Below are positions 48,190 to 57,104 of a stretch of 64,000 nt of DNA, one piece after another. The notes under the pieces were generated by a model. It had not been told where the DNA came from, did not search any database, and was given only the letters and a program-made list of their open reading frames with translations. The translations under genes and the position numbers were made by a program. Each line of letters starts with the position of its first letter. The stretch's first letter is position 1. The DNA lies in contig CAWCEZ010000007.1 in assembly GCA_963794745.1 (NCBI GenBank), forward strand, positions 124,001-188,000, read 5' to 3'. The stretch comes from Fen-671 sp963794745 (lineage in GTDB: Bacteria; Actinomycetota; Acidimicrobiia; Acidimicrobiales; Palsa-688).

Positions 48190-48404
48190 GGGATCCTCCT
48201 ACATGGTAAGTGGTCGATGACGAGCCCCCTCCCGCTCTCCTGGCAGCGGCAGTCCTCGTCAGGAGCCATATTGCTACAAGCACACCATGAACGCGGCTTG
48301 TCTGTCCCCCGTGATCCCGACTGGTCTTCGGTGCGCAGCGTTCCTCGCGGGACCATAGAGTGTCCCCTTAGGTCCGCCAGATCCGACATCAGGAGGTAGA
48401 CGAA

Positions 48405-49025
48405 GTGGGCGTTCAGGTCGTCGATCACCCGCTCGCGAGCTCCTTGCTCACCGATCTCCGGGACAAGAGCACGCCACCCCCGTTGTTCCGACTCCTCGCC
48501 AAACGACTAGCCCTGGTGCTCTGTGTCGAGGCGACCAAAGGCATGCTCATGACCGCGGTCGAGGTACAGACACCGTTGGCCCCGGCCGCAGGGGCTCGTC
48601 TGGCGCAACCTCTCGTCGCTGTCCCGGTGCTGCGGGCCGGGCTCGGGATGCTCGACGCAGTGACCGAGCTGTTCCCGGAGGTCACGGTTGGCTACGTCGG
48701 GCTGGAACGTGACCACGCGACCTTCGAACCCTCCCTCTACTATTCGAAGCTGCCGCCGCTCGAGGGACGCGCAGTTCTCCTGCTCGACCCGATGCTGGCA
48801 ACCGGCGCCTCGGCGGCGGCGGCCTGTGGCGAACTGGAGAAGGCGGGTCCTGCCCAAATAACCCTCCTGTCGGTGGTGTCGGCACCCGAGGGCATCGCCC
48901 ATCTCCAAAAGCTCCACCCCGCGGTCAACATCGTGACGGCCTCGATCGACGACGGGCTCGACACGCACGCGTACATCGTCCCCGGCCTCGGCGACTTCGG
49001 GGACCGGTTGTTCGGGACCGTTTAG
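48405..49025 (+). CDS. upp: Uracil phosphoribosyltransferase
   Basis: An intact 206-residue enzyme that converts uracil and PRPP to UMP. The family motifs are clear: VPVLRAGLGMLD, YVGLERDHATFEPSLYYSKL followed by P, the PRPP loop LLLDPMLATGASA and the uracil-binding C-terminus PGLGDFGDRLFGT. The length matches the usual 206-210 residues. GTG start at 48405 behind AGGAGGTAG. It is divergent from the SHOCT gene, with 215 bases between, and precedes a sarcosine-oxidase-like gene. Confidence 0.95.
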   Translation: MGVQVVDHPLASSLLTDLRDKSTPPPLFRLLAKRLALVLCVEATKGMLMTAVEVQTPLAPAAGARLAQPLVAVPVLRAGLGMLDAVTELFPEVTVGYVGLERDHATFEPSLYYSKLPPLEGRAVLLLDPMLATGASAAAACGELEKAGPAQITLLSVVSAPEGIAHLQKLHPAVNIVTASIDDGLDTHAYIVPGLGDFGDRLFGTV

Positions 49026-49081
49026 AGGTCCTGGAGGTTCTTTGGCACTGGCGAAATCGCCCCGTACTAGCCGGTAGCAAA

Positions 49082-50224
49082 GTGGCCCATGTACACGACG
49101 TCATTATCGTCGGTCTCGGGGGTATGGGAAGCGCAGTCGCAGCGCAGCTCGCAGCACGCGGCTTGCACGTCCTTGCCATCGAGCGGCACGGCGTCGCGCA
49201 TGATCTTGGATCGAGCCACGGAGAAAGCCGAGTTATCCGCCAAGCGTATTTCGAGGGCTCTGCATATGTGCCGCTGTTACTACGCGCTTATCAACTGTGG
49301 CGCGAGCTCGAGGCAACGACAGGTGCCCAGCTCCTCACAGTGACCGGCGGTCTCATGATCGGGCCCCAAGGGTCGCGGACCATTTCCGGCAGCCTCGCGA
49401 GCGCCAAGGCTTGGGGGCTCGACTACGAGCTCCTCGATTCAGGTGAAATTGCACATCGGTGGCCAACTTTGTCTCCCGGTCCGGGTGACGTGGCGCTCTA
49501 CGAAACCAACGCCGGCTTTGTGCGGCCCGAGGCTACCGTCGCCGCTCAGGTCGCCCTGGCCCGCCACCACGGCGCAGAGCTCCACTTCAACGAGGTGGTT
49601 ACCGGCTGGGGCACGACGACCGCCGGCGTGGAAGTCGTGACCGAACGGGACCGCTACCTTGCAGCTCGCCTTGTGCTCGCACCAGGGGCATGGGCTCCGC
49701 AAATCCTCGCCCGGCTCGGTTTGCCCTTCACCGTGGAGCGCCACGTGCAGTTCTGGTTGCGCCCGACCGTGCCTATCGAACGCTTTTTTCCCGAGGTTCA
49801 GCCCATCTATATATGGGAGAGCTCGGAGGGTACTCAGGCCTACGGCTTCCCTGCTCTTGGTGGCGGCATCGACGGCGTTAAGGCCGCGTTGTTCCGTGCT
49901 GGGGCCCCGGCGGGCCCGGACGACCTAAGACGCATCGTCGACCCCGAGGAGGCGGCGCCGCTCCTCGAGTTCTTGGGTTCGCGCCTGCCTGCGCTTGGCC
50001 CAAAGATCAGCGCCGCGGTCGCCTGCATGTACACGACCACGCCCGATGAGCATTTCGTGCTGGGTTTCGCCCAAGGGGACGAACGCGTCGTCATCTGTTC
50101 GCCATGCTCCGGCCACGGCTTCAAGTTCGTCCCCGTGGTCGGCGAAGTGACTTCGGACTTGGTCACCGCGGGCGGGACGCATCTCGACATCTCATTGTTT
50201 GACCCATCGAGATTTCCCAACTGA
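49082..50224 (+). CDS. solA: N-methyl amino acid oxidase (monomeric sarcosine oxidase/SolA family)
   Basis: An intact 380-residue flavoprotein. The FAD-binding motif VIIVGLGGMGSAVAAQLAAR is at the N-terminus, followed by ERHGVAHDLGSSHGESRVIR, a hallmark of the MSOX/MTOX family. The cysteine in VACMYTTTPDEHFVLGF (about residue 315) is the expected covalent FAD attachment site. Ends with CSGHGFKFVPVVGEVTSDLV as relatives do. It oxidises N-methyl groups of sarcosine, N-methyltryptophan or similar secondary amines, producing formaldehyde and hydrogen peroxide. GTG start; stands alone between upp and the toxin gene. Confidence 0.85.
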   Translation: MAHVHDVIIVGLGGMGSAVAAQLAARGLHVLAIERHGVAHDLGSSHGESRVIRQAYFEGSAYVPLLLRAYQLWRELEATTGAQLLTVTGGLMIGPQGSRTISGSLASAKAWGLDYELLDSGEIAHRWPTLSPGPGDVALYETNAGFVRPEATVAAQVALARHHGAELHFNEVVTGWGTTTAGVEVVTERDRYLAARLVLAPGAWAPQILARLGLPFTVERHVQFWLRPTVPIERFFPEVQPIYIWESSEGTQAYGFPALGGGIDGVKAALFRAGAPAGPDDLRRIVDPEEAAPLLEFLGSRLPALGPKISAAVACMYTTTPDEHFVLGFAQGDERVVICSPCSGHGFKFVPVVGEVTSDLVTAGGTHLDISLFDPSRFPN

Positions 50225-50236
50225 ACCAAGGTAAAC

Positions 50237-50491
50237 CTAATAGTGGTAGCGGGCCATCAGCACTATGACAGCGTCACCGCTAACGCGATAGACAAGACGA
50301 TGCTCTTCAGTGAGCCGCCGGCTCCAGCATCCAGCTAGCTGGTGGCGAAGCTGCTCTGGTTTGCCGAGCCCGTCGAAGGGCGTCCGCAACGTTTCCTCGA
50401 GCAAACGGTTGAGGCGGCGAGTAACTGCTTTATCGGTAGCTTCCCAGTAGAGGTAGTCCTCCCATCCGTCCGGGGTGAACGTTAGGTTCAC
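50237..50491 (-). CDS. yoeB: YoeB/Txe-family toxin
   Basis: An 84-residue mRNA interferase with the exact family length. The sequence runs MNLTFTPDGWEDYLYWEATD onward, through PFDGLGKPEQLRHQLAGCWS and RRLTEEHRLVYRVSGD, to ARYHY. The Glu, Arg and terminal His-Tyr residues correspond to the catalytic set of YoeB (E46, R65, H83, Y84). It cleaves mRNA on the ribosome unless bound by its antitoxin. Its start overlaps the antitoxin stop by four bases. Confidence 0.93.
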   Translation of the reverse strand: MNLTFTPDGWEDYLYWEATDKAVTRRLNRLLEETLRTPFDGLGKPEQLRHQLAGCWSRRLTEEHRLVYRVSGDAVIVLMARYHY

Positions 50492-50736
50492 GCTTCGGCG
50501 AGCTTGTGCGCCTGGACATTCCCAGCTTCGGCATCGGCCAGGGACCTCATGAGCCTGGCAGCATTGGCTGGGGACCGGAGCAGGTGGGCTGTCTCTTCCA
50601 AGGCGTCGTACTCTTCTTTTGAGATCAGCACTGCGGTTCCAGCCCGCGTGACGATTTCCACGGGTACGCCGTCTTTGGCTACTTGCTCGATAAGCGGGAA
50701 CAGCCGAGCACGGGCATCGCTTCCAGTTATTGCCAC
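50488..50736 (-). CDS. yefM: YefM/Phd-family antitoxin
   Basis: An 82-residue antitoxin from a GTG at 50736 behind GAGGAGGTGAACC. The N-terminal DNA-binding part (ARARLFPLIEQVAKDGVPVE, IVTRAGTAVLISKEEYDALE) is the Phd/YefM fold; the C-terminal acidic, helical part (LLRSPANAARLMRSLADAEA) neutralises YoeB. It should autorepress the pair, for which a repeated motif lies just upstream. Confidence 0.93.
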   Translation of the reverse strand: MAITGSDARARLFPLIEQVAKDGVPVEIVTRAGTAVLISKEEYDALEETAHLLRSPANAARLMRSLADAEAGNVQAHKLAEA

Positions 50737-50750
50737 TGGTTCACCTCCTC

Positions 50751-50770
50751 ATGGTACGACAATGGTACCA
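50751..50770 (-). promoter_or_regulatory. Probable YefM-YoeB operator
   Basis: ATGGTAC occurs at 50751-50757 and 50762-50768, eleven bases apart (one helical turn), just upstream of the antitoxin ribosome site. Second copy is part of the palindrome TGGTACCA (50763-50770). Antitoxins of this family bind such paired short sites. Confidence 0.5.
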
Positions 50771-50791
50771 CTCTCGGGTCTTCGCCGATGG

Positions 50792-52429
50792 TTACGATGC
50801 GAGCGATGCCGCGATGGCAGCGAACACCACAGCCACGGCCTCTGCGCCCGGGTCGGTGACCCCGAGCAGATGGCTGGAGGGGACGTAGGCCGAACGGCCG
50901 GCGGATGCCCGCCCCATCGCTGCGGTCGCCGCCGCCCCATCGCGAGCCGCGGCCGCAGCCGCCGCAGGCCCGGCTCCAAGCTGAGCTAAGGCGGGGAGCA
51001 GGGCATCGAGCATCGTGCGGTCCCCGAGCGCTGCACCGCCGTAGCGTTGCACCGCCTCGCCGCCGCGTCCCAGAGCCGTTATGAGCCCCGCGCCTTGCTC
51101 CATTGCGACTGAGGCTGCAGTCAGCATGATCGAGACCAGGGCCCCGCTCGAACCACCCATGGAAACCGAGACCAGCTCGCCCAGACGACGCATGAGCGCC
51201 CCCCGGTCAGCAAGTGGTAATTGGTCGATCTCGGCCGCCACCCGCTCGGCCGCTGAAGCAAAGGTCGAACCTGTATCGCCGTCCCCAACGAGCGCATCGA
51301 GCGCGTCAAGGCGTTCGCGCTCGTGTAACAGCGCCTCGGACACCCCAAGCAGGACCGAGCGCACCACTGGGTCGTCTGAGCGCGCAGCGCTCCGGGCGTT
51401 GCCTGCGGCGGGAAGGGCTGAGAGGTGGAGCGGGCCGACAGTGCGAGCGATGGGCCAGGACGACATCGGCTCGCTCGGGGCCAGCAGTGCGTCGCGGGTG
51501 CGCCCGACGAGGGGCAAGGCCGAGACCGAGAAACCCTTCATGCTCATTGAAGTCATCAAGGTTGCCGGGCCGACCATGATCTCGGCCCGCGCCCCTAGCG
51601 AGGTCCCGAGCAGGTCGTCGACGATGACACCCAGCTCCAGCCCGGAGAGGCCGCCGAGGTTGTTGACCAGCAGCGCCAGCGGGGCGTCACCCGGCATCTC
51701 CTCCTCCAGCCTGGCAGCCATCCGCCCGACGATCTCCCTGACCGGCCCGACCTCGATCGTCTCGACGCCAGGTTCACCGTGGATCCCAAGGCCGAGTTCG
51801 GCTGTGCCTGTCGTGAAGCTGCGGGCGGCGGGGCGGCCGGGGATGTCGGCGCCGGACATCGAGACGCCGAGCGTCCGCACCGACCGGGCTACGAGCCCGG
51901 CCAGCTCGGCGACCTCGGCGAGCCCGGCGCCAGCCTCCGCGACTGCCCCCGCGACCTTGTGCACGAACAGTGTGCCGGCGATGCCGCGAGGTTGCGCCGA
52001 GCCCTTCAGCGCGATGTCGTCGGAGACGATGACGACCTCGACCTGGCGGCCCGTCGCCCGCGCCCGCTCGGCGGCAAGGCCGAAATTGAGCCGGTCGCCG
52101 GTGTAGTTCTTGACGATCAACAGGCAGCCGGCCCCAGTGTCGACGCTCATGATCGCAGCGAGGACCGCCTCGACGCTGGGGGACGCGAAGATCTCGCCCG
52201 ACACCGCCGCGCTCAGCAAGCCGGCACCGACAAATCCGGCGTGAGCGGGTTCATGCCCCGCCCCACCTCCCGAGACCAAAGCGACACGGTCCGCCGCCAG
52301 CTCGGCGCGGCGCACGACCTTGATGTCGGGATAGCCGTCGAGCCGGCTAAGCAACCCGCCCGAGGAGCGGACCAGCGCGTCGAGCGAACTGCCAACGACT
52401 GCGGAAGGGTCGTTGACGAAATGGGCCAT
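50792..52429 (-). CDS. Dihydroxyacetone kinase, fused DhaK-DhaL, ATP-dependent type
   Basis: An intact 545-residue fusion. The DhaK half has LVSGGGAGHEPAHAGFVGAG (residues about 52-71), KNYTGDRLNFGLA and LGIHGEPG, whose histidine (about 215) forms the covalent hemiaminal with dihydroxyacetone. The DhaL half begins near residue 350 with LVGDGDTGSTFASAAER (ATP/Mg site) and continues through SVSMGGSSGALVSIM and ALLPALAQLGAGPAAAAAAA. It phosphorylates dihydroxyacetone or related trioses and tetroses; the single-chain form uses ATP rather than PEP via the PTS. ATG at 52429. It lies 30 bases downstream of the ASST-like gene and could be co-transcribed with it. Confidence 0.92.
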   Translation of the reverse strand: MAHFVNDPSAVVGSSLDALVRSSGGLLSRLDGYPDIKVVRRAELAADRVALVSGGGAGHEPAHAGFVGAGLLSAAVSGEIFASPSVEAVLAAIMSVDTGAGCLLIVKNYTGDRLNFGLAAERARATGRQVEVVIVSDDIALKGSAQPRGIAGTLFVHKVAGAVAEAGAGLAEVAELAGLVARSVRTLGVSMSGADIPGRPAARSFTTGTAELGLGIHGEPGVETIEVGPVREIVGRMAARLEEEMPGDAPLALLVNNLGGLSGLELGVIVDDLLGTSLGARAEIMVGPATLMTSMSMKGFSVSALPLVGRTRDALLAPSEPMSSWPIARTVGPLHLSALPAAGNARSAARSDDPVVRSVLLGVSEALLHERERLDALDALVGDGDTGSTFASAAERVAAEIDQLPLADRGALMRRLGELVSVSMGGSSGALVSIMLTAASVAMEQGAGLITALGRGGEAVQRYGGAALGDRTMLDALLPALAQLGAGPAAAAAAARDGAAATAAMGRASAGRSAYVPSSHLLGVTDPGAEAVAVVFAAIAASLAS

Positions 52430-52440
52430 CTGCCGCTTTA

Positions 52441-52474
52441 CTCTAAGCCCGTGTGGTCTCTAAGCCCGTGTGGT
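52441..52474. repeat. Perfect 17-base tandem duplication at the end of an ASST-like gene
   Basis: CTCTAAGCCCGTGTGGT occurs twice in direct succession (52441-52457 and 52458-52474). Each copy contains, on the minus strand, the sequence for TR-Ala followed by TAG. The gene uses the first TAG it meets at 52460. Confidence 0.95.
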
Positions 52475-54026
52475 AGCCGAACGGCCGAGGACCTTCCCGC
52501 TGGCGTCCAAAGCGGCAACTGCGTAGTAGCCGGCGCCCGAATTGACGGCGATGGCGGTCTCAAAACCGGTCCACTGTTGTGAACCGATTGCCGTCAGGGA
52601 GCTTGGTTGGCTGCCCGCCAGGACCGTCCAACGAGCCACGTTGACCGCCCCGTTCCAGCTGGCATATACGACCGATCCGCCGGCAGGGTTGGAGCGCACT
52701 GCAATGGCGGGGGAGTCGCTCGGCTGGCCTGCCCAATCGTTGCAGAACGCGCGGTACGAGTGGCACCCGAGCGGTAGCTCGCCGTCGAGGAGCAACGTCC
52801 CATCGGCGGCGAACTCCGAAAAGTACGACTGGTTGCCCCACCCGACGAAAACGTTGCCGTCCGGGAGGACTTGCACGCTGCCCTGGCTCCCCGACACGAA
52901 GCCTGCGGGGTGCCGGTAGGCGGCAGCGACGCTGACATGCATCCCCGTCTCGTCGACATCGAGCAAGAGCCCACGCGAAGGGGCCTTGGGGTTGGGAGCG
53001 TAACCGTCGTCGAACACGCTGATACCCGACGGCCCATTCGGGCGGGCGTGATGCTGCCAGAAGAACGGAGATCCAGGGCCCATCGTGAAGTCGGACCTCT
53101 TGCCGTTCATCCGCCAAAGTACCTTGCCGCTCGACCTGTCTATTTTGTAGATGGCGCAGGTGTTCTTGGCAGAGATCAACAGGTTGCCGTCAGAGGTCTC
53201 GGCTATCGAGTTGATATGGAAATAGTCATAAGCCCCCGACGAAGGGGCGCTCACGTAGCTCTCGGCGGCGCCGATGTGGTCCCAACTGTCCCAATCGAAC
53301 AACAACTTCCCAGTCGCAAGGTCTATTTCTTGAGCATGCCCGCTCACAACCTGAGCCTTTGCTCTCCCTCCGACCGAGGAAAGGTCGGCTTCGATCGTCT
53401 GGTAGGCGGTGATCAGGGCTGTGCCGGCCGACGTGAGCACCAGTTCGTGCAGATCCTCACGGAGGCCACCTCCAGCTTGCACCGAGCGGCGGGTGACATA
53501 CGACGCGTCGGCGATCTCGCCCGTACCGGAGCCATAGTCGAGGATGAGATCTCCTTGCCACCAGGTGAGTACGGCTTTGCCTTGGTACGTCTGCGCGTTG
53601 AAGTCAAAAGGCGCCTCGCTGGTCGGCTTGAACCACACCAACCGGCCCTGGCGGTCGATGACCATGAGCCCGGCCTGGCCGGGCGCACCGGCAATATAGT
53701 TCCGGGGCGAAAGGAAAATAGTAGGCGGGCCCTGTCGCAGTGACCGGCTCGTACGTCGTCAAAGTGACCGACGGTGGTTGCAGGTCCGGACGGCTGATGA
53801 ACGTCTGGACCGATGAAGTTACCTGTGGGGCGGCGGCTGCCGGCTTGGCCGGCCCGGTCGACGAGGCGGTGCTGGAGGCGCTTGCGTCGCTGTGAGGCAG
53901 TTCGAAACCCGCCAGGCCCCCGATTGCCAAGGCCCCCAGCCCACTCCCGGTCCCCAAGAGCAATTGCCGGCGCGAAAACCGCGACGAAGTAGGCACGTGC
54001 TGGGGGGTGGCCGTCTCATCGCTCAC
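52460..54026 (-). CDS. Arylsulfotransferase-like (ASST) beta-propeller protein, Tat-exported (one frame break)
   Basis: About 520 residues from a GTG at 54026. The N-terminus has a twin-arginine signal (SRFSRRQLLLGTGSGLGALA). After a break near 53705 the ASST-like propeller follows: AVLTWWQGDLILDYGSG, LLFDWDSWDHIGAAESYV, YDYFHINSIAETSDGNLLIS, LWRMNGKRSDF, FFWQHHARPNG, SVFDDG and SVQVLPDGNVFVGWG. These match the arylsulfotransferase/ASST-N families, in which a histidine carries the sulfo group between phenolic compounds without PAPS. Histidines in HINSI and WQHH are conserved among the three copies in this window, but I cannot confirm catalysis. Exported; probably anchored or periplasm-like. 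Confidence 0.8.
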
Positions 54027-54108
54027 TTTTGCCTCAATTTCCTCGAGTAATCTGGCCGGACCTGATGGTCCCGCGGCGCCTGCTCTACGGTGACCTGCGG
54101 GCCTTGGC

Positions 54109-54717
54109 TCAATTGGCGAACACTGAATAGTCTCTTCTGGTCGACGGCCCGGGCGACAGGCTGCCGTTGCCGTTGGGCACCTGCGCAGGCTGCCCGCCAA
54201 CAAGGAAACGGACGCCGGCGACGCCGGTAAACGTAGTTGCCGTAAAGACAATTTGGGCGGCGGCAGCGGTTTGGTCTTCTCCGTTCAGGTTCTCGAACGA
54301 TACGGGCAGGTCGACTGTGACCACTCCGTCGTGGAAAGGGCCGACAGAAAACGAGCCGACGGACGACGCCGGGCTGACGAGGCCCCTGCTCGACTCGGAA
54401 CGGTGCGGCCCGGCGACGAGCTGGTCCATGATCTCCTGCAGGGTGGCCGGCGACAGGACCTCGCGGTGGACACTTCTGAGGTGTTCGTTACTTCCCTCCA
54501 GGAAGATCGTCACTCGGGCAAGGCCCCGCCCAGGGACCGAGGTCGCCGAGGGCGGCGGCACCGAGCGCGCGAGCCGGGGCGAAGCGCTCTGGGTAGCCAG
54601 GGCCTGCGGGGAGCTTTGGGCGCCCAGGCCACAACCGGCGAGCAGTGCTGAAGCAGCCAGCGCCGCCACGAGGGCAATTGGCGCCCGGCTGACGGCAGGT
54701 CCCGGCCTAGCTCTCAT
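54109..54717 (-). CDS. GerMN-domain lipoprotein (LpqB-like)
   Basis: A 202-residue lipoprotein: signal peptide with lipobox ALLAGCG (Cys about residue 29), a serine/proline-rich linker, then a GerMN domain (ARVTIFLEGSNEHLRSVHRE, LQEIMDQLVAGP, VTVDLPVSFENLNGEDQTAA, QIVFTATTFTGVAGVRFLVG). The start overlaps the end of the sensor kinase by eleven bases. In actinobacteria a lipoprotein with GerMN domains (LpqB) is encoded after MtrA and MtrB and modulates that pathway; this one is shorter, lacking the C-terminal propeller. The following ASST-like gene begins 80 bases later and may replace that part functionally, which is inference. Confidence 0.8.
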   Translation of the reverse strand: MRARPGPAVSRAPIALVAALAASALLAGCGLGAQSSPQALATQSASPRLARSVPPPSATSVPGRGLARVTIFLEGSNEHLRSVHREVLSPATLQEIMDQLVAGPHRSESSRGLVSPASSVGSFSVGPFHDGVVTVDLPVSFENLNGEDQTAAAAQIVFTATTFTGVAGVRFLVGGQPAQVPNGNGSLSPGPSTRRDYSVFAN

Positions 54718-56245
54718 GCGGCGGCCCTATCGGCATAATCGGCAGCCGTACGACAAAACAGGCTCCGCCACCCACCCGGTCGGTGACCTCCACACGGCCA
54801 TGATGAGCCTTGATGTGCTCGGCCACCAGGGCCAGGCCGAGCCCGGTCCCTGAACTGCCCCCTCTTCGCCCGGCCGCTGCTCCGCGGTAGAAGCGCTCGA
54901 ATATGGCCTCCCGTTCCTCGGAGCGCACACCAGGACCGGCGTCTTCGACCACCACGTAGGCCTCATAGCCGCGACGGTCGACGCGGACGGCCACGGCCCC
55001 GCCCCCGTGCGCCTGGGCGTTGTCGAGGAGGTTCACGAGAACGCGCTGCAGGCGCCGCTGGTCACCCCAGACCCAGGCGCCTTCGCCGTCTGGTGCTACG
55101 ACCACGGGCACCCCGCCGCCGGTATATGCAGCAACCGTGTTGATGACCATGACGTCGAGCTCCAGCTCCTCCATGTCCAGGTCAGCGGCACCGGCGTCAA
55201 AGCGCGACATCTCCAACAGGTCCTGCACCATGACCGAAAAACGCTCGATCTCCGAGCTCAGCAGGGCCAATGCCCTCCGGCCGTCCGGGGGCAGGCCCGG
55301 CCCCGATGCCTCGAGAAGGGCAATCGTGGCCTGAACGGTCGTGAGGGGGGAGCGCAGCTCGTGGCTTACATCCGAGGCGAACTGGGCGTCGCGCTTGATA
55401 CGGTCCGCCAACGCGGCGACCATCTCGTTGAAGGACTTGGCGAGCACGGCCAGGTCGGGGTCGTTGGTGGGCGGTAGGCGCTGCTCCATGGCACCCCCGG
55501 CGATGGCTGCAGCGACGTCAGCGGTCCGGCGCAAGGGCCGCACAAGGCGCCCGCTCGCCCACCGTCCCACCGCCAGCCCGCCGACTGTCGTGGCTATGGA
55601 GCAGGTCAAAAGGACTACAGCCAGCACGTCCAGGGTCCGCTCCAGGTCGCTGAGCGAGTGGATCTCGAAATAGCTCGCGCCATCTGTCGTCACCCGCACA
55701 CCTATCGCCACCGCCGGCTGACCTTGCCAGATGACCCGTTGGCGAGCGGGGACACCCGTGCTCACGAGCGCCACCAGCGCCGCCGGCAGGCCTTCGGGCC
55801 GAGCAGCGCCCGTGGGCTCATTGACCGAGACCGACGACGAGTACCATTCGCCGCGCCGGTGCAACAGCGCCACGGTCCCCTGAGCCTCTGTGAGATCAGG
55901 CTCCGTGAGCGACGAAAGGGCTTCGCCCACGTTGGTCCCCGGGAAAGCCAGTAACTCCCTCATCGCCCGGGCGTCGGCGTAGGTGGTGGTGGTAGCTCTC
56001 GCCTCCTGCTCGTTGAGCAGGTAGTGGTGCACTAGCGCGTAGGTGCTGGTCGCCAAGGCACCGGACAGGACCGCCGCACCAATGGCGAACGCCGCTGTAA
56101 CCCGGGCGCGCAGGCCGAAATGGCGCCGGCCGGGCCGGGTGCGCTCCGCGCGGGCCTCGCTCGACCTAGGGGCACCCAGTCGCGCCGGGGGGCTCCCGGC
56201 GGACTGGCCTCCAGGCGCTGCGATGACGGCGCTGCTCGTGCTCAT
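54707..56245 (-). CDS. Sensor histidine kinase (MtrB-like)
   Basis: About 512 residues. Two membrane helices (VTAAFAIGAAVLSGALATST at about 55 and VLAVVLLTCSIATTVGGLAV at about 225) flank an extracellular sensor domain of about 150 residues. A HAMP linker (RLVRPLRRTADVAAAIAGG), the phosphorylated histidine in FASDVSHELRSPLTTV and ATPase boxes (NLLDNAQAHGG, VEDAGPGVRSEERE, GTGLGLALVAEHI) follow. The ATG at 56245 overlaps the response-regulator stop (ATGA); an upstream in-frame extension is rejected. Order regulator-kinase-GerMN lipoprotein matches mtrA-mtrB-lpqB. Confidence 0.92.
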   Translation of the reverse strand: MSTSSAVIAAPGGQSAGSPPARLGAPRSSEARAERTRPGRRHFGLRARVTAAFAIGAAVLSGALATSTYALVHHYLLNEQEARATTTTYADARAMRELLAFPGTNVGEALSSLTEPDLTEAQGTVALLHRRGEWYSSSVSVNEPTGAARPEGLPAALVALVSTGVPARQRVIWQGQPAVAIGVRVTTDGASYFEIHSLSDLERTLDVLAVVLLTCSIATTVGGLAVGRWASGRLVRPLRRTADVAAAIAGGAMEQRLPPTNDPDLAVLAKSFNEMVAALADRIKRDAQFASDVSHELRSPLTTVQATIALLEASGPGLPPDGRRALALLSSEIERFSVMVQDLLEMSRFDAGAADLDMEELELDVMVINTVAAYTGGGVPVVVAPDGEGAWVWGDQRRLQRVLVNLLDNAQAHGGGAVAVRVDRRGYEAYVVVEDAGPGVRSEEREAIFERFYRGAAAGRRGGSSGTGLGLALVAEHIKAHHGRVEVTDRVGGGACFVVRLPIMPIGPPHES

Positions 56246-56925
56246 GGCGCCTGAAGCTTGTAACCCATACCCCTCATGGTTAGCAACAACTCTGGTTTCG
56301 AAGGGTCCGTTTCTATCTTGGAGCGGAGCCTGCCGATGTGGACGTCCACCAGCCGCGTATCGCCGAAGTAGTCGTAACCCCACACGCGCTCCAGCAGCTG
56401 AGGGCGGCTCATGACCCAGCGAGGACGGGCGGCCAGCTCGCACAGCAGCCTGAACTCGGTGCGGGTGAGCGAGACCTCATAGCCTGCCTTGCGCACGGCT
56501 CCCTTCTCGAGACAGATCTCCACGTCCCCAAATGTAAGTACCGTCTCGCTGCGGCTGCCCGTCTGCGCCCGCCGCATCAAAGCGCGGATGCGGGCGAAGA
56601 GCTCCCTGGCCGTCACGGGCTTGGTCAGGTAGTCGTCCGCGCCAAGCTCGAGCGCGGCAACGATGTCGGGTGTGCCGGAGCGCGCCGACACGATGATGAC
56701 CGGGACGGCACTGCTTTTGCGCAACTCGCGCGTCACCTCAAAACCGTCGACCCCGGGCAGCATAAGGTCCACCAGGACGACGTCTGCGGCCATCTGGCCA
56801 AAACGCTCGAGCCCGTCCTCGCCGGAGCTTGCTTCCGCCACGTCGTAACCTTCTTGGCGCAGGAGCATGGCCAAAGATGTCCGGATATTGGCATCGTCTT
56901 CGATCAAGAGGATCTGCGTCGGCAT
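56242..56925 (-). CDS. OmpR-family response regulator (MtrA-like)
   Basis: An intact 227-residue regulator. The receiver has ILLIEDDANIRTSL, the phosphoacceptor in VVLVDLMLPGVDGFEV, Ser in VIIVSARSG and Lys in LTKPVTARELFARI. The winged-helix output domain contains SLTRTEFRLLCELAARPRWV and VDVHIGRLRSKIE, ending MRGMGYKLQAP. It is the first gene of the signalling operon. A GTAAC direct repeat typical of MtrA-type sites lies about 95 bases upstream, so autoregulation is likely. Confidence 0.95.
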   Translation of the reverse strand: MPTQILLIEDDANIRTSLAMLLRQEGYDVAEASSGEDGLERFGQMAADVVLVDLMLPGVDGFEVTRELRKSSAVPVIIVSARSGTPDIVAALELGADDYLTKPVTARELFARIRALMRRAQTGSRSETVLTFGDVEICLEKGAVRKAGYEVSLTRTEFRLLCELAARPRWVMSRPQLLERVWGYDYFGDTRLVDVHIGRLRSKIETDPSKPELLLTMRGMGYKLQAP

Positions 56926-57017
56926 CAGTCTTTACCCCTTGTCGATGCCAAGCCGCGATCCATCACTCAATGCCATTCCTTCAAATATGCCCGTTTACGA
57001 CGGGGTTTAGCGGATCC

Positions 57018-57033
57018 GTTACACAACTGTTAC
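57018..57033. promoter_or_regulatory. MtrA-type binding site (GTAAC direct repeat)
   Basis: GTTACACAACTGTTAC on the plus strand is GTAACAGTTGTGTAAC on the minus strand: two GTAAC units with a six-base spacer. This matches the direct repeat bound by MtrA in actinobacteria as I know it. It lies in the divergent region between the response regulator gene and the sulfotransferase gene. Confidence 0.6.
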
Positions 57034-57104
57034 CCATTCTCGCGTCGCTACTCACATTTTGGCCCAAGCATGGAAGAACGCTTGTACCGAACCAAGGAGA
57101 CACG

